A DNA stretch of 64,000 bases. Source: Acidobacteriota bacterium (lineage in GTDB: Bacteria; Acidobacteriota; Terriglobia; Terriglobales; Acidobacteriaceae). The stretch covers positions 248,001 through 312,000 of the forward strand of contig JAFDVP010000001.1 in the NCBI GenBank assembly GCA_018268895.1, written 5' to 3'. A program made the position numbers and the translations under genes. Below the pieces are notes generated by a model. The model searched no databases. It had not been told where the DNA came from and saw only the letters and a program-made list of their open reading frames with translations. Of this stretch, positions 1 to 8,560 are shown piece by piece. Positions within the stretch are counted from its first letter, which is position 1. The number at the start of each line of letters is the position of its first letter.

Positions 1-740
1 ACCACCCGAGATCGTTGTTGTGGCTGCAAACGTCGGAGCACAGAAGGAATGCAGCGTGGTGTCGTGGTGGAATGAACTGGTGGAGATTTTGGGTCATCTC
101 TGCACAGCGGCAGTTGCCTGGGCACGCTGCCCGTTCCTCACCACACCATGCCAAGGCGCTATAAATAAGCCTCTTAATGAGAGGTTTACGACATAGAGTC
201 AGCCTCTTCAGCATTAGGGTCGAAGCTTATCAGGAGCTTCGCAATCGCTTGGTTTGCTGACATTTGGGATGATTTCCTCACCAGGTTCCCGTATTGTTCC
301 CAACCTATCAACTCGACCGATTTCTCCGCGTATGCAAGGCCGTCCTCGCTTATACGCGTTCCTATGTTGCCACAACACTAGATCGATGCTAACGGCACTT
401 TAAGGCCGGTGCCGAAAACCATAGAAGGCGCTTCGAATGTCGCCTCCCATTTCCTTCAGGGCTTCCCAGATCGCCAATGTGCGCTCAAGGCAGGCAAAAC
501 ATTTGAATTCCCAAATGTCATGAGCTGGACGAGGTCAAAGGGCGGATTTGGCGGGAAGTGGGAGTAGAACGCGTTTCGTGTAGAGCTCAGCCATTTCTTC
601 CTCGTTGCACGAATGAAGTTGATGATGTTTTGGTGAGCTCTGGCCAGATGGTTGTCTTCTTACTGCTCGTGATCATCTTGATCCGTAGTACGGACGAGAA
701 GATGCGGAGCAAGATTTTAGTCCCGCTTTAATGCGGTAAG
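1..740. other. Gene-free left end
   Basis: I see no intact gene in these bases. Both strands are broken by stops and no domain was recognised. A small inverted repeat (CCTCT/AGAGG) lies near 170-185, and a 15-base stretch at 150-164 resembles the promoter of the tRNA-Gly at 44.8 kb with one mismatch. The region looks like decayed intergenic or mobile-element sequence. Confidence 0.4.
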
Positions 741-815
741 GGTTATTTGAGGGGGTTTGGACAATCGGGAGGCGGCACTGTCAATCTAGTAACGAAGTCG
801 GGCACCGAAAGTTCA
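741..815 (+). pseudogene. Remnant of an Oar-like TonB-dependent receptor
   Basis: One frame reads GQSGGGTVNLVTKSGT. This is the plug-domain signature found just after the TonB box region of acidobacterial Oar-like receptors; the intact receptor at 18455-21790 has GKNPGGLMNVVTKSGT at the same place. The frame continues only a few codons either side and no start, signal peptide or barrel is present. I read it as the relic of a deleted receptor gene. It is short, so chance similarity cannot be excluded. Confidence 0.45.
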
Positions 816-888
816 CGGGATCAGTGTACGCATTATTATCATGCGGTAATTTTATGATTTTCCTCTATGCACTGAGTTGCCTAGTCAG

Positions 889-1878
889 TTAGCTCCATCC
901 ATTCATCTCATCAAGCAACAAGTCCGGCAGACTTTCTAAGGACTGGATGGCATTGTCAATATGAGCAGTAGTTCTGGCGCCAATCAGTACACATTGAATC
1001 GCCCTGTTAGAAAACACCCAGCTCATTGCAAGGCGCGTCATGGATATCCCTGAACGTTCGGAGAGTATTCGTAGTGCATCTACAAGCTTGAAGTTCTTCG
1101 GACTGAAATACTCGTCGCCATGAGCGGGGATCACATCAAAACGCGAACCTTTAGGAAATGGAGTACCTGCCTGATATTTGCCGGCGAGAAATCCTGCTCC
1201 GAGTGGGCTGTATGATGTGATCGCCATGTGTTCCTGTTGGCAGAGCGGTATCAGATCTAGCTCAATCTCTCTGCGCGCCAAGTTATAGACGGGCTGGACT
1301 ACTTCAAATTGGGCCAGGTCATTTTTGCGAGCATGCTCGATGCAATGACGCAGCTGATCCGCAGTGATATTGCTGCAGCCGACGGTCCGCGCCTTCTGCG
1401 CTTGCACGACCATATCCATAGCAGACACAGATACTGCGGGCGGTGTTTCAGGGTCGTACTTGTGAAGCAGATAGATATCGACATAATCGGTCTGAAGTCG
1501 TTCAAGACTTCGGTCCAGCGCTTCGGATACATGGAGCGGGGTAGAGCATGAGGTCACTTTCGTCTGAATCACAACCTCTTTGCGCAGCTTTCTCGATGTG
1601 AGCCAGCGGCCGATAATTTTTTCGGACGAGTGCAATTCGCCGGTGACCTCGCGTACATCATCTATCCCCAAGTATTGCTGACGATATTGCCTGGCTTGCC
1701 CGCCTCCATAAGCCTCTGCGGTATCCAGGAGTGTGATACCTCGCTCAAAGGCATAATCCAGCAACATGAAGGACTGAGCTTCATCCACTTCCCGTCCGAA
1801 CGTGGCGCAGCCCAAGCCAATTCTGGGAATAGCAATGCCACTTGTTCTGGTTAATGTCGTTTGCAGTGGTGATTTCAT
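889..1878 (-). CDS. Aldo/keto reductase family oxidoreductase
   Basis: This cytosolic NADPH-dependent reductase or dehydrogenase probably acts on a sugar, aldonate or sugar lactone. About 329 residues, the usual AKR length. The catalytic tetrad is visible: Asp and Tyr in LLDTAEAYGGG, Lys in VVIQTKVTS and His in YLLHKYD. The C-terminal NADP-binding region includes IQCVLIGARTTAHIDNA. The ATG at 1878 is chosen because GGAGGG lies about 6 bases upstream; an in-frame ATG at 1899 has no such site. The gene is transcribed leftwards, divergent from the kelch gene, and the shared intergenic region holds a degenerate and a perfect copy of the locus operator. It is therefore probably a member of the regulon. 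The substrate is unknown. Confidence 0.85.
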   Translation of the reverse strand: MKSPLQTTLTRTSGIAIPRIGLGCATFGREVDEAQSFMLLDYAFERGITLLDTAEAYGGGQARQYRQQYLGIDDVREVTGELHSSEKIIGRWLTSRKLRKEVVIQTKVTSCSTPLHVSEALDRSLERLQTDYVDIYLLHKYDPETPPAVSVSAMDMVVQAQKARTVGCSNITADQLRHCIEHARKNDLAQFEVVQPVYNLARREIELDLIPLCQQEHMAITSYSPLGAGFLAGKYQAGTPFPKGSRFDVIPAHGDEYFSPKNFKLVDALRILSERSGISMTRLAMSWVFSNRAIQCVLIGARTTAHIDNAIQSLESLPDLLLDEMNGWS

Positions 1879-1951
1879 CCTGGCCCTCCACGCATACATC
1901 TCTTATGCGGTTCCTGTGAGTGTGTGCCTGCGGTCAAAGTACGAAACGTAC

Positions 1952-1970
1952 GACTATCGACAGAGTCGAT
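1952..1970. promoter_or_regulatory. Degenerate operator, inverted repeat CTATCGAC-AGA-GTCGATAG
   Basis: An 8-bp perfect inverted repeat with a 3-base spacer. Its left part, CTATCGACAG, differs from the locus operator CTGTCGACAG at one position. It lies upstream of the aldo/keto reductase at 889-1878. A second small inverted repeat, GTACG-AAA-CGTAC, is at 1937-1949. Probably a weaker GntR site for the leftward gene; inferred from similarity. Confidence 0.5.
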
Positions 1971-2042
1971 AGCGCGAGAGAGGTAAAAGGAGCAGTTGAT
2001 TTAGAGGTGTTTCATGGTCTGGAAGATTTTTCTTTCTTTATA

Positions 2043-2054
2043 TCTGTCGACAGA
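2043..2054. promoter_or_regulatory. Operator palindrome TCTGTCGACAGA
   Basis: Perfect 12-bp palindrome containing the core CTGTCGACAG, 57 bases before the kelch gene start. A TACTAT hexamer (-10-like) follows a few bases later. One of nine exact cores in the window, all in the 2-36 kb cluster. Confidence 0.75.
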
Positions 2055-2110
2055 ATACTATATGAGTCTATCTTGTTGCCTGCCTATCGGGGAACCAGGA
2101 AGTAAATGCT

Positions 2111-3052
2111 ATGACATACATAATATTAATGGGGATATTGATGGCTCCGCTTGCAGGGATTTTGTGGACACCGTGTGCACCCATGCCACACCCAAGATCG
2201 GGCTACGCAGTGGGTGTGCTGTCTTCAAAGATCATCTTTGCCGGCGGCAGTTCCTGGGACGGCGATACGAAACAGAGGACTGCGCGGGTTGACGCCTTCG
2301 ACACCGCGACCAATGAATGGAAGGAGCTTCCATCCTTGCCGGTCGCTGTGAACGATCCCGCATATGTGACGGTTGGCGGTCACATGATTGTCTTCGGTGG
2401 CAGCGATGGACCTCATCTTCTACAGGATGCGTATTCTTTTAATGGAAGTTCATGGAAGGTCCGTCTTGACCTGAGACTGCCGGAGCCCCGGATTTATGCA
2501 TCTGCATTGACAGATGGGAAGCGCATCTATGTTGTGGGTGGGCTTCAGGCTCAGGATAATTTTGCATCTGCCTCTCGTGAGGTCTGGACAATTGATCCTG
2601 CGCATTCTTCGGGTGGATGGACCCGCCTGCCGGATTGTCCTTGCAGCCCGCGTGTGAACTTTGGCGCTGCTTTTGTTCAGAACAAGATCGTACTTATCGG
2701 TGGCCTTGCCGGTAAGGCAGGGGCGCCGACGAACTTGTCCGATATCTGGTCGCTTGATCTTGCCACGAAGGCGTGGAAACATGAAGGCGATCTTCCGGAA
2801 GGCAGGCGTGCAATGGGTGTTTCCACCGTAGGTGATGACATTTATATCTTCGGTGGTTACACAGACAACTTTCGGACAGACGTCCTGAGAATCCGGAATG
2901 GTTCCATCGCCCAGATAGGAACTGTTCCTGAAGCAGTAGCCGCTGCGCCATTTGTGCGCGTGGGCAGCAGGTGGTATATCACGGGTGGGGAAGTGGGCGT
3001 TCACATCAGAGGCAAAAATACTTGGTCTGGAACCCTTTCTGGGGCTGACTGA
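2111..3052 (+). CDS. Kelch-repeat propeller protein (NanM-like)
   Basis: A 313-residue six-bladed-type kelch beta-propeller. Repeats with the GG pair followed by a Tyr/Trp pattern are seen as IIFAGGSSWDG, MIVFGGSDG, IYVVGGLQ, IVLIGGLAG, IYIFGGYTDN and WYITGGEVG. The N-terminus is hydrophobic (about residues 1-20) and may export the protein, though it is a poor signal peptide and the first blade may be shortened. Size and fold match N-acetylneuraminate epimerase (NanM), which mutarotates released sialic acid in the periplasm; kelch proteins have many other roles, so that function is only a suggestion from context. The start at ATG 2111 has AGGAAG about 8 bases upstream. A perfect operator palindrome lies just upstream. 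Confidence 0.75.
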   Translation: MTYIILMGILMAPLAGILWTPCAPMPHPRSGYAVGVLSSKIIFAGGSSWDGDTKQRTARVDAFDTATNEWKELPSLPVAVNDPAYVTVGGHMIVFGGSDGPHLLQDAYSFNGSSWKVRLDLRLPEPRIYASALTDGKRIYVVGGLQAQDNFASASREVWTIDPAHSSGGWTRLPDCPCSPRVNFGAAFVQNKIVLIGGLAGKAGAPTNLSDIWSLDLATKAWKHEGDLPEGRRAMGVSTVGDDIYIFGGYTDNFRTDVLRIRNGSIAQIGTVPEAVAAAPFVRVGSRWYITGGEVGVHIRGKNTWSGTLSGAD

Positions 3053-3137
3053 GGTCTGCGGCTGTAATTCCCAATTATTTACTGAGGCACGTCTATGCCT
3101 ACCTGTTACATGGCCAGTGCCGGCTTCCTGGCTTCCA

Positions 3138-4178
3138 TTACAGATCAACCCATCGCCGTTCCCGTGAGGAAGTGAGCATGGCAAGACAGGTCGCGATCTC
3201 TGCACGGCCATCGATGCCGGATGCGCCAGTGAGAGGCTTCCCGTCAATGGCATCAAGGAATGATTGAATCTGGTCCCAGTAGGCCTGCATGCGGGCAGGC
3301 GCAAATGCGGTGTCTGTATCTTTGTGACCGACATGCGACTGAGTCGCGACCAGCCGCCAGCCGTCTTCGTCCTCGATTTTGAGTTCTCCATAAGGATCAA
3401 GGTCGATGAGGCCCTTGGTTCCTATGATGCGGAATCGGAAGTTGTCATCAGAGAATTCTGGAGCAGGAAGAGCATTGCTCGAGAATAGCGACATCAGGGT
3501 ACCATTCGAGAATTCAAGGAGAGCGAAAGTCGTATCCTCCACCGATCGACCAGGTAGAAAGGTACGACAGAACGCAGATACGGTGACAACATTTGCGCAA
3601 AGTATCCAACGCATAAGATCAATCGCATGCGGGGCGCTATTGATGACATGGCCGATACTTTCCGAGTTTGCCCACCACGCCCAGGATCCTCCAAAGCCAC
3701 CTTGCTGAAGACTGCCTAGATAGAAGGGCAGCGATACGTTCACAGTCAGGACGCGCCCAATCGCCCCGGATTGAATCAATTCGCGAGCGCACTTGTTATT
3801 GTTTCGGAAGCGCTGTTGATGAACCACGGATAGCACAACACCCATGCGGTCGGCCGCTTCGATGAGTCGATCGGCGTCTTCAACGGAAGTCGTGATCGGT
3901 TTTTCCACCAGAACATGCTTACCTTGTTCGATAGCGATCAGGGCCTCGCCGGCGTGCAAATGATGGGGAGTGGAGACAATCACCGCATCCACATCCGGAC
4001 GGCGAATGAGATCTTCCGCTGCCGCTTCGCACGCGACTCCAAACTGTTTGGCGAGCAATGGAGCTCGCGTACCGCCCCACACCGCTACAAGTTCCGCGCT
4101 GTCGAGGTGAGCAATTGCCTCGGCATGTGTTCGACCAATGTAGCCACACCCCAGAATGCCAAACCGTATCTTAGCCAT
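3138..4178 (-). CDS. Gfo/Idh/MocA family oxidoreductase
   Basis: NAD(P)-dependent sugar or inositol-type dehydrogenase of 346 residues, a normal length. The N-terminal Rossmann domain starts IRFGILGCGYIG, and the hallmark EKP motif is in VLVEKPITTS with its lysine. The C-terminal alpha/beta domain carries SAPHAIDLMRW, which supplies the family's catalytic histidine and aspartate. ATG 4178 is chosen because AAGGA lies 7 bases upstream; an in-frame ATG at 4229 would add 17 non-homologous residues. It is divergent from the aldo/keto reductase at 4338, and the operator at 4258-4267 lies between them, so both are probably induced together. Presumably it oxidises or epimerises a sugar intermediate; the exact substrate is not readable. 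Confidence 0.88.
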   Translation of the reverse strand: MAKIRFGILGCGYIGRTHAEAIAHLDSAELVAVWGGTRAPLLAKQFGVACEAAAEDLIRRPDVDAVIVSTPHHLHAGEALIAIEQGKHVLVEKPITTSVEDADRLIEAADRMGVVLSVVHQQRFRNNNKCARELIQSGAIGRVLTVNVSLPFYLGSLQQGGFGGSWAWWANSESIGHVINSAPHAIDLMRWILCANVVTVSAFCRTFLPGRSVEDTTFALLEFSNGTLMSLFSSNALPAPEFSDDNFRFRIIGTKGLIDLDPYGELKIEDEDGWRLVATQSHVGHKDTDTAFAPARMQAYWDQIQSFLDAIDGKPLTGASGIDGRAEIATCLAMLTSSRERRWVDL

Positions 4179-4252
4179 ATCTTTGTCCTTCCACTGCTGG
4201 GAAATTTCGATAATTGTGCCCGGATACATCTTTGCGATTGTATTTAGAATTG

Positions 4253-4267
4253 GTATACTGTCGACAG
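4253..4267. promoter_or_regulatory. -10 box TATACT overlapping operator CTGTCGACAG
   Basis: The rightward -10-like hexamer TATACT (about 4254-4259) shares its last two bases with the perfect palindrome at 4258-4267. The site lies between the divergent Gfo/Idh gene and the AKR-SDR operon. Occupancy would block RNA polymerase, consistent with repression. Confidence 0.72.
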
Positions 4268-4337
4268 AAATTTATTTGCGCATCTGTGTTCCATGGAGTG
4301 GCTTTCAGCCTGTCGGGAACGGAGGAACCGAGGATCG

Positions 4338-5279
4338 ATGCAATATTCCTTGCTTGGCAATACCGGGTTGAAAGTCTCACGCCTTGCCCTGGGGACTGTG
4401 GCATTAGGTATGGATTATGGTTTCCGAGGATCCCCTGATTACACAAAGCCAGATATGCAGGATGCTATTCGGATTATTCACCGTACGCTCGACCTTGGGA
4501 TCAACTTCATCGATACGGCGCGTACGTACGGCGAAGCCGAAGAAGTTCTAGGTGTTGCGCTGAAGGGGATGCGGGATAGGGTTGTGATCGCGAGCAAAGT
4601 GGTCATCGATCCTGACAAACTGTGTGACGAGGAGGTCCTGGTACAGTCGATTGAATCATCCATCGAAATGAGCCTGCGCGCATTACGTGTGGAAACTCTC
4701 GATCTGGTGCAGATTCATAATGCAACCCCAGAGATTCTGGCGAATGGCGCAGTTCTCAGCGCTCTTGTGGGCACCCAGAAAAAAGGCAAGGTCCGTTTCC
4801 TCGGCACAAGTTGTGTAGGTGAAGATGCGCCTCTAGCAGCTTTGAAGCTGTCTCAGTACCGAGCGATGATGGTGCCTTTCAATATATTGGACCGGTTGAT
4901 GATACCGCGTGTGTTTCCACAGGCACAGGCACAGGGCGTGGGGATTATGGCGCGATCGGCTTTCTTGCGCGGGGTGTTGACCGGAAATCTGTCAACCGTG
5001 CCAGAGGCATTGCTTCCAGTTAAGCAAGTGGCCACTGCTGCGGCACAACAATGTGTCGATGAAGTGCAGACCTTATCTGAACTCGCTCTCCGTTTTTGCC
5101 TCTCTTACGATGCAGTTTCGACTGTTGTGATTGGCGTTCGGTCGATTAAAGAACTGGAGGTGAACGTGGCTGACGCGGAGAAAGGACAGCTTTCTGCAGA
5201 TTGCATTGCGCGGTTAAGCGGTCTTCAGATAGAAGACCATACGTTAGTCACTCCAGGAACCTGGCAGGGACTTATTTAG
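4338..5279 (+). CDS. Aldo/keto reductase, second paralogue
   Basis: A 313-residue AKR-fold oxidoreductase. It opens MQYSLLGNTGLKVSRLALGT, and the tetrad is visible: Asp/Tyr in NFIDTARTYGEAEE, Lys in VVIASKVVID and His in LVQIHNATPE. The C-terminal cofactor segment includes VSTVVIGVRSIKELEVN. It is only distantly like the AKR at 889-1878, so the two probably act on different substrates. ATG 4338 is preceded by GGAGGAACCGAGG; the longer in-frame start at 4293 lacks homology. The SDR gene follows 54 bases downstream in the same direction, and the operator at 4258 probably controls both. A role in sugar or aldonate oxidation or reduction is inferred. Confidence 0.86.
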   Translation: MQYSLLGNTGLKVSRLALGTVALGMDYGFRGSPDYTKPDMQDAIRIIHRTLDLGINFIDTARTYGEAEEVLGVALKGMRDRVVIASKVVIDPDKLCDEEVLVQSIESSIEMSLRALRVETLDLVQIHNATPEILANGAVLSALVGTQKKGKVRFLGTSCVGEDAPLAALKLSQYRAMMVPFNILDRLMIPRVFPQAQAQGVGIMARSAFLRGVLTGNLSTVPEALLPVKQVATAAAQQCVDEVQTLSELALRFCLSYDAVSTVVIGVRSIKELEVNVADAEKGQLSADCIARLSGLQIEDHTLVTPGTWQGLI

Positions 5280-5333
5280 AGTTGGTCACGCATTACAAGA
5301 ATTATTAACTGCGCGGTTTGAAAAGGATGCTTT

Positions 5334-6116
5334 ATGGGCGTGTTGGACCGCTTCTCTCTCTCTGGAAAAGTTGCACTGGTAACCGCAGGCGCCGGCCCCT
5401 TGTTCGGCAAGAGTATCTCGGAGGCGCTGGCAGAAGCAGGTGCAACGCTGATTACCGCTTCCCGCTCAGAAGAGCATAATTTGGCTTTTGCCGAGCAGAT
5501 GCGCAAGAGAGGATATGACGCGCACGGAACCTCAGTCGATATAACGAATTCAGAGTCTATTGAGAAGCTGAGAGCCTATGTGATCGAGAAGTTTGGTCGC
5601 CTGGACATCCTGGTAAACAATGCATTGGCGCGTGTCGGAGGAGATCTGGAGACACAGACTCCGAAGGAGTGGATGTATAGCGCCGAGGGCGACATGGTGG
5701 GGCTGTTCGCACTATGCAAGACCTTCTTGCAGCCCATGCTGGCGCAAGGCAAAGGCTCAATCATCAATATCGCCAGCATTTACGGCGTGGTTGCGAGCGA
5801 CCCCTCTTTATATGAGGGAACGGACATGCTTCATCCGCCGCACTATGACTTCATCAAAGCAGGCATGATCAATTTCACCCGGTACCTGGCAACTACCTAC
5901 GGAAGGCGTGGCATTCGCGCTAACTGTATCTCTCCTGGTGGATTTTTCGATAATCAGCCGGAAAGATTTGTTCAGGCTTATTCGAAGCGGGTGCCAATCG
6001 GGAGAATGCTCAACAACGAAGACGTCAAGGGTGCAGTTGTCTTTCTCGCCTCTGATGCTTCTGAGTACGTGCTAGGAGCGAACCTGATGGTAGATGGCGG
6101 CTGGACAATCATCTAG
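5334..6116 (+). CDS. SDR family oxidoreductase
   Basis: A 260-residue classical short-chain dehydrogenase. The cofactor loop is TAGAGPLFGKSI, an altered TGxxxGxG. The NNA motif is in LVNNALAR, the catalytic Ser is in IINIASIYG, and the Tyr/Lys pair is in YDFIKAG, about 30 residues after the Ser. This is longer than usual because of an insertion (SDPSLYEGTDMLHPPH). The C-terminus ends with the common VDGGW motif. The relatives are mainly sugar-acid and polyol dehydrogenases such as gluconate 5-dehydrogenase, but the substrate here is unknown. It is the second gene after the operator at 4258, 54 bases after the AKR, and AAGGA precedes the ATG. Confidence 0.87.
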   Translation: MGVLDRFSLSGKVALVTAGAGPLFGKSISEALAEAGATLITASRSEEHNLAFAEQMRKRGYDAHGTSVDITNSESIEKLRAYVIEKFGRLDILVNNALARVGGDLETQTPKEWMYSAEGDMVGLFALCKTFLQPMLAQGKGSIINIASIYGVVASDPSLYEGTDMLHPPHYDFIKAGMINFTRYLATTYGRRGIRANCISPGGFFDNQPERFVQAYSKRVPIGRMLNNEDVKGAVVFLASDASEYVLGANLMVDGGWTII

Positions 6117-6204
6117 TAGTTGTGCGTTTTGTTGTGAAGCATCATCCTATGCTTCTTCATCTATTCGCGAAGATCGTTCTCGACAATAGTCGATGTGTAC
6201 AGTT

Positions 6205-6220
6205 AAACTGTCGACAGTTT
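6205..6220. promoter_or_regulatory. Operator palindrome, 16 bp, AAACTGTC-GACAGTTT
   Basis: The longest perfect palindrome of the family: 16 bp, centred between 6212 and 6213, 34 bases before the DapA-type gene. A -10-like TAAACT (6204-6209) shares its end with the operator core, as at 4258 and 35641. Confidence 0.75.
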
Positions 6221-6253
6221 TAAAGTCATATAAACAGACAGGGGATGCTCAGA

Positions 6254-7165
6254 ATGTCGAAAATATCCGGTGTTGTACCTCCTATTGGCACTCCTCTTGC
6301 CAACGGAGATACAGTTGATGAAAAAGCACTTCGGAAATTGGTCCGATACCTTATTGATGCCGGGGTCGATGCCATCCTGGCAAACGGCACCATGGGAGGG
6401 TTTGCATTCCTAACTGATTCTCAACAACTACGTGCTATTTCAACCGTAGTTTCTGAGGTTGTCGGTGCTGTACCGGTTCTGGGCGGTATTGGAGAGACGA
6501 GTACAAGCCGTGCAGTCTACAAAGCACGCGAGATTGCAAAGCTGGGCGTAACACATCTGAGCTTGTTGTCGCCTTTCTATTTTTCAGCTAACCAGGAACA
6601 GTTGTATGCGTATTTTGCAGAGATTGCCGCTGCCGTTGATCTGCCGATTCTGCTCTACGATAACCCTGTCCTGACGAAAAACAGTATTCATCCGGAGACC
6701 GTGGCGCGCCTTCGCGAGGATGTACCGCACATTGTTGGCATCAAAGAGAGCAATCAGGACTGCGTTAATCTGCAGAGTCTCATTGAGTTGAATGCATCGG
6801 AAGACTTTTCAATCCTGACCGGAAGCGAGTTCCTGATTGTAGTCGGATTGCAGATGGGGTGTGATGGATGCGTAGGAGGATCGCATAATCTTGTTCCCCA
6901 TCTTGCTGTCGCACTCTACCGCGCCTATCGGAACGGAGAGATCGCCAAGGCGCGTGAATTACAGCGCGATCTAATTGAGGCCTGGCAACTATTTCGGTAC
7001 GGCAATATCTGGGGAGCTTTCGATGAGGCACTTCATCATCTTGGAATTGCGGAACGTGCTACAGGAGCACCGTATATCTCCAAACTGACCTCGGAAGCGG
7101 CTCAGAAGGTAGACGCGATTGTTGATCGATATGCGAAACCGTACCTCAATCTGGCTGCGCGATAA
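6254..7165 (+). CDS. DapA/NanA-family lyase (dihydrodipicolinate synthase superfamily), copy A
   Basis: A 303-residue (beta/alpha)8 class I aldolase. The Schiff-base lysine is in HIVGIKESN and the active-site Tyr is in ILLYDNPVLT. The family GTTGE substrate loop reads NGTMGGFAFL here, so the second Thr is Met and the Glu is Gly. The protein is therefore neither a canonical DapA nor a canonical sialate lyase. A cytosolic retro-aldol or dehydratase reaction on a 2-keto-3-deoxy acid, giving pyruvate, is likely. ATG 6254 is preferred over 6245: AGGGG sits 9 bases upstream and the protein then aligns end to end with the 303-residue paralogue at 34656-35567. It has its own 16-bp operator. It is convergent with the sialidase-like gene at 7343. 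Confidence 0.88.
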   Translation: MSKISGVVPPIGTPLANGDTVDEKALRKLVRYLIDAGVDAILANGTMGGFAFLTDSQQLRAISTVVSEVVGAVPVLGGIGETSTSRAVYKAREIAKLGVTHLSLLSPFYFSANQEQLYAYFAEIAAAVDLPILLYDNPVLTKNSIHPETVARLREDVPHIVGIKESNQDCVNLQSLIELNASEDFSILTGSEFLIVVGLQMGCDGCVGGSHNLVPHLAVALYRAYRNGEIAKARELQRDLIEAWQLFRYGNIWGAFDEALHHLGIAERATGAPYISKLTSEAAQKVDAIVDRYAKPYLNLAAR

Positions 7166-7342
7166 GACAATGCAGTGCCAAATGAACCTCATAAATGTTG
7201 GCTGCCGTCGCTTTGCCGGTAGAAGTTCTTGAGCCTTGTGAATTTGGGTGTTTGCGACAGAAGAACACCACATTGCCGGGCCGCAAGTAGTTCTCACGTA
7301 TTGCTCCTGAGAAGTGATACGTGCAGCCCAGCTTACGGTCTG

Positions 7343-8473
7343 CTATCTGGAAACCAGCCATGCCCTATTAAAGCGGGCGATATGAACCTCGCGGCCTCCG
7401 CTTTCCAGTGCCTGCTGCCAGGCTACGAGGACTATCCCTGCCTTTGTTTGTTTTACCGAAGGATACGATGCCTGGTATCCGTGGGAACTGGCAATAATCT
7501 TGGAGGGCGACCAATGAACACCGCCATCGCTCGAAAGCGCCGCCGCTAATGGGTACCGGTTTGTCGAGGACTCGTCCCATGCTACGACGATCTCTCCCGA
7601 CTTGTTTAGCTTGTCGAGTGCAGCGGGATCATTGTGGGCGGTCAAGGCACTCTCAACTGGTTTGCTCCATGTCGAGCCGCCATCGGAACTCCATGCTTGA
7701 TATAACCTGGTACCACCTGCTCGCATAAGCGTCATCACTCTTCCATCGGCCAGCACCACGGTTGCCGGCTCAGCAACTCCCCACGTAGCGTTTGGCGACG
7801 TTTTAGCGAGTTCTATCGACATATCGGCGCCGGGTGTCCACGTCTTTCCTGCGTCTTTTGAACGCAAGACTCCTGATTTCAGGATCATTTCGCCCTCTGT
7901 GCGTGGTGGCATGTTCTGCTCTGCCCATGTATCCCAGGAATACCCCATGATCAACGTTCCGTCAGAGAGCTTATATCCGTGATGGATTTTGCCGCACACG
8001 TACCGATGCGGCAACCTGATCTGCGATTCGTCGCCCCAGTGAACTCCATCTTTGCTCTCGCGCATGTAGACGTTTGTCTGATCGATCTTTCCTGGATAGA
8101 CAAGCGTCGTGACAAATGCCAGAATTCGGTCGCCATCGACGATGAGGTTTGGATCGCCATCGGGCAGGCCGGCGTGGTCAAAAACCACTACCGGAGTGGA
8201 CCAGCTTTTCCCATCATCGTCCGACGTAACGGTTACGATCTTCATCTTCGCGGACTTGCCGTGATTCTGAGTTGCATAGATGCAGATGAGACGCCCCGAT
8301 GGCAGTTGATCCAGCACCGGATAGGCATTGATCCAGGCATCCTCGCTTGAAGGAGCGGGCACGACAGTTTCGAAGAATGGATGATCGTCTGATCCTGAAG
8401 CAACTGCGGTTGCGACCGTCATCAGGAATCCAAAAGTACAAACCAATTGCATGCGTGCGTAGAAGCTGGGCAT
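7343..8473 (-). CDS. Exported sialidase-like Asp-box protein A
   Basis: A 376-residue protein with a Sec signal peptide (hydrophobic stretch QLVCTFGFLMTVATAVASG) and five Asp-box motifs: SDDDGKSW, SKDGVHW, SKDAGKTW, SSDGGSTW and SSDGGVHW. This is the BNR/sialidase six-bladed propeller fold. I see no N-terminal (F/Y)RIP motif, so true exo-sialidase activity is doubtful; relatives also act on Kdo, Dha or other sugars. ATG 8473 follows GGAG by about 5 bases and places the signal peptide correctly; an earlier in-frame start at 8515 would put 14 polar residues before it. Two degenerate operator cores lie upstream at 8506-8527. It is the last leftward gene of the block. Confidence 0.82.
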   Translation of the reverse strand: MPSFYARMQLVCTFGFLMTVATAVASGSDDHPFFETVVPAPSSEDAWINAYPVLDQLPSGRLICIYATQNHGKSAKMKIVTVTSDDDGKSWSTPVVVFDHAGLPDGDPNLIVDGDRILAFVTTLVYPGKIDQTNVYMRESKDGVHWGDESQIRLPHRYVCGKIHHGYKLSDGTLIMGYSWDTWAEQNMPPRTEGEMILKSGVLRSKDAGKTWTPGADMSIELAKTSPNATWGVAEPATVVLADGRVMTLMRAGGTRLYQAWSSDGGSTWSKPVESALTAHNDPAALDKLNKSGEIVVAWDESSTNRYPLAAALSSDGGVHWSPSKIIASSHGYQASYPSVKQTKAGIVLVAWQQALESGGREVHIARFNRAWLVSR

Positions 8474-8505
8474 AGAGGCTCCATTCCGAAGTAGTAATTG
8501 TAATT

Positions 8506-8527
8506 CTGTCGACAATAAAATGTCGAC
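8506..8527. promoter_or_regulatory. Tandem degenerate operators with two GTCGAC cores
   Basis: CTGTCGACAA (one mismatch to the consensus) is followed by a second GTCGAC core. The core centres are 14 bases apart, between the SGNH gene and the sialidase-like gene at 7343-8473. Spacing and place suggest a weaker, possibly double site for the leftward gene. Confidence 0.5.
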
Positions 8528-8560
8528 TAAACCCTTGTTTGTATTCCTTCGAATGCATCG

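Noticed and set aside
2450..3400. A 316-codon minus-strand frame across the kelch gene
   Set aside because: The plus strand has six kelch repeats and a promoter with operator. The antisense product has no recognisable feature.
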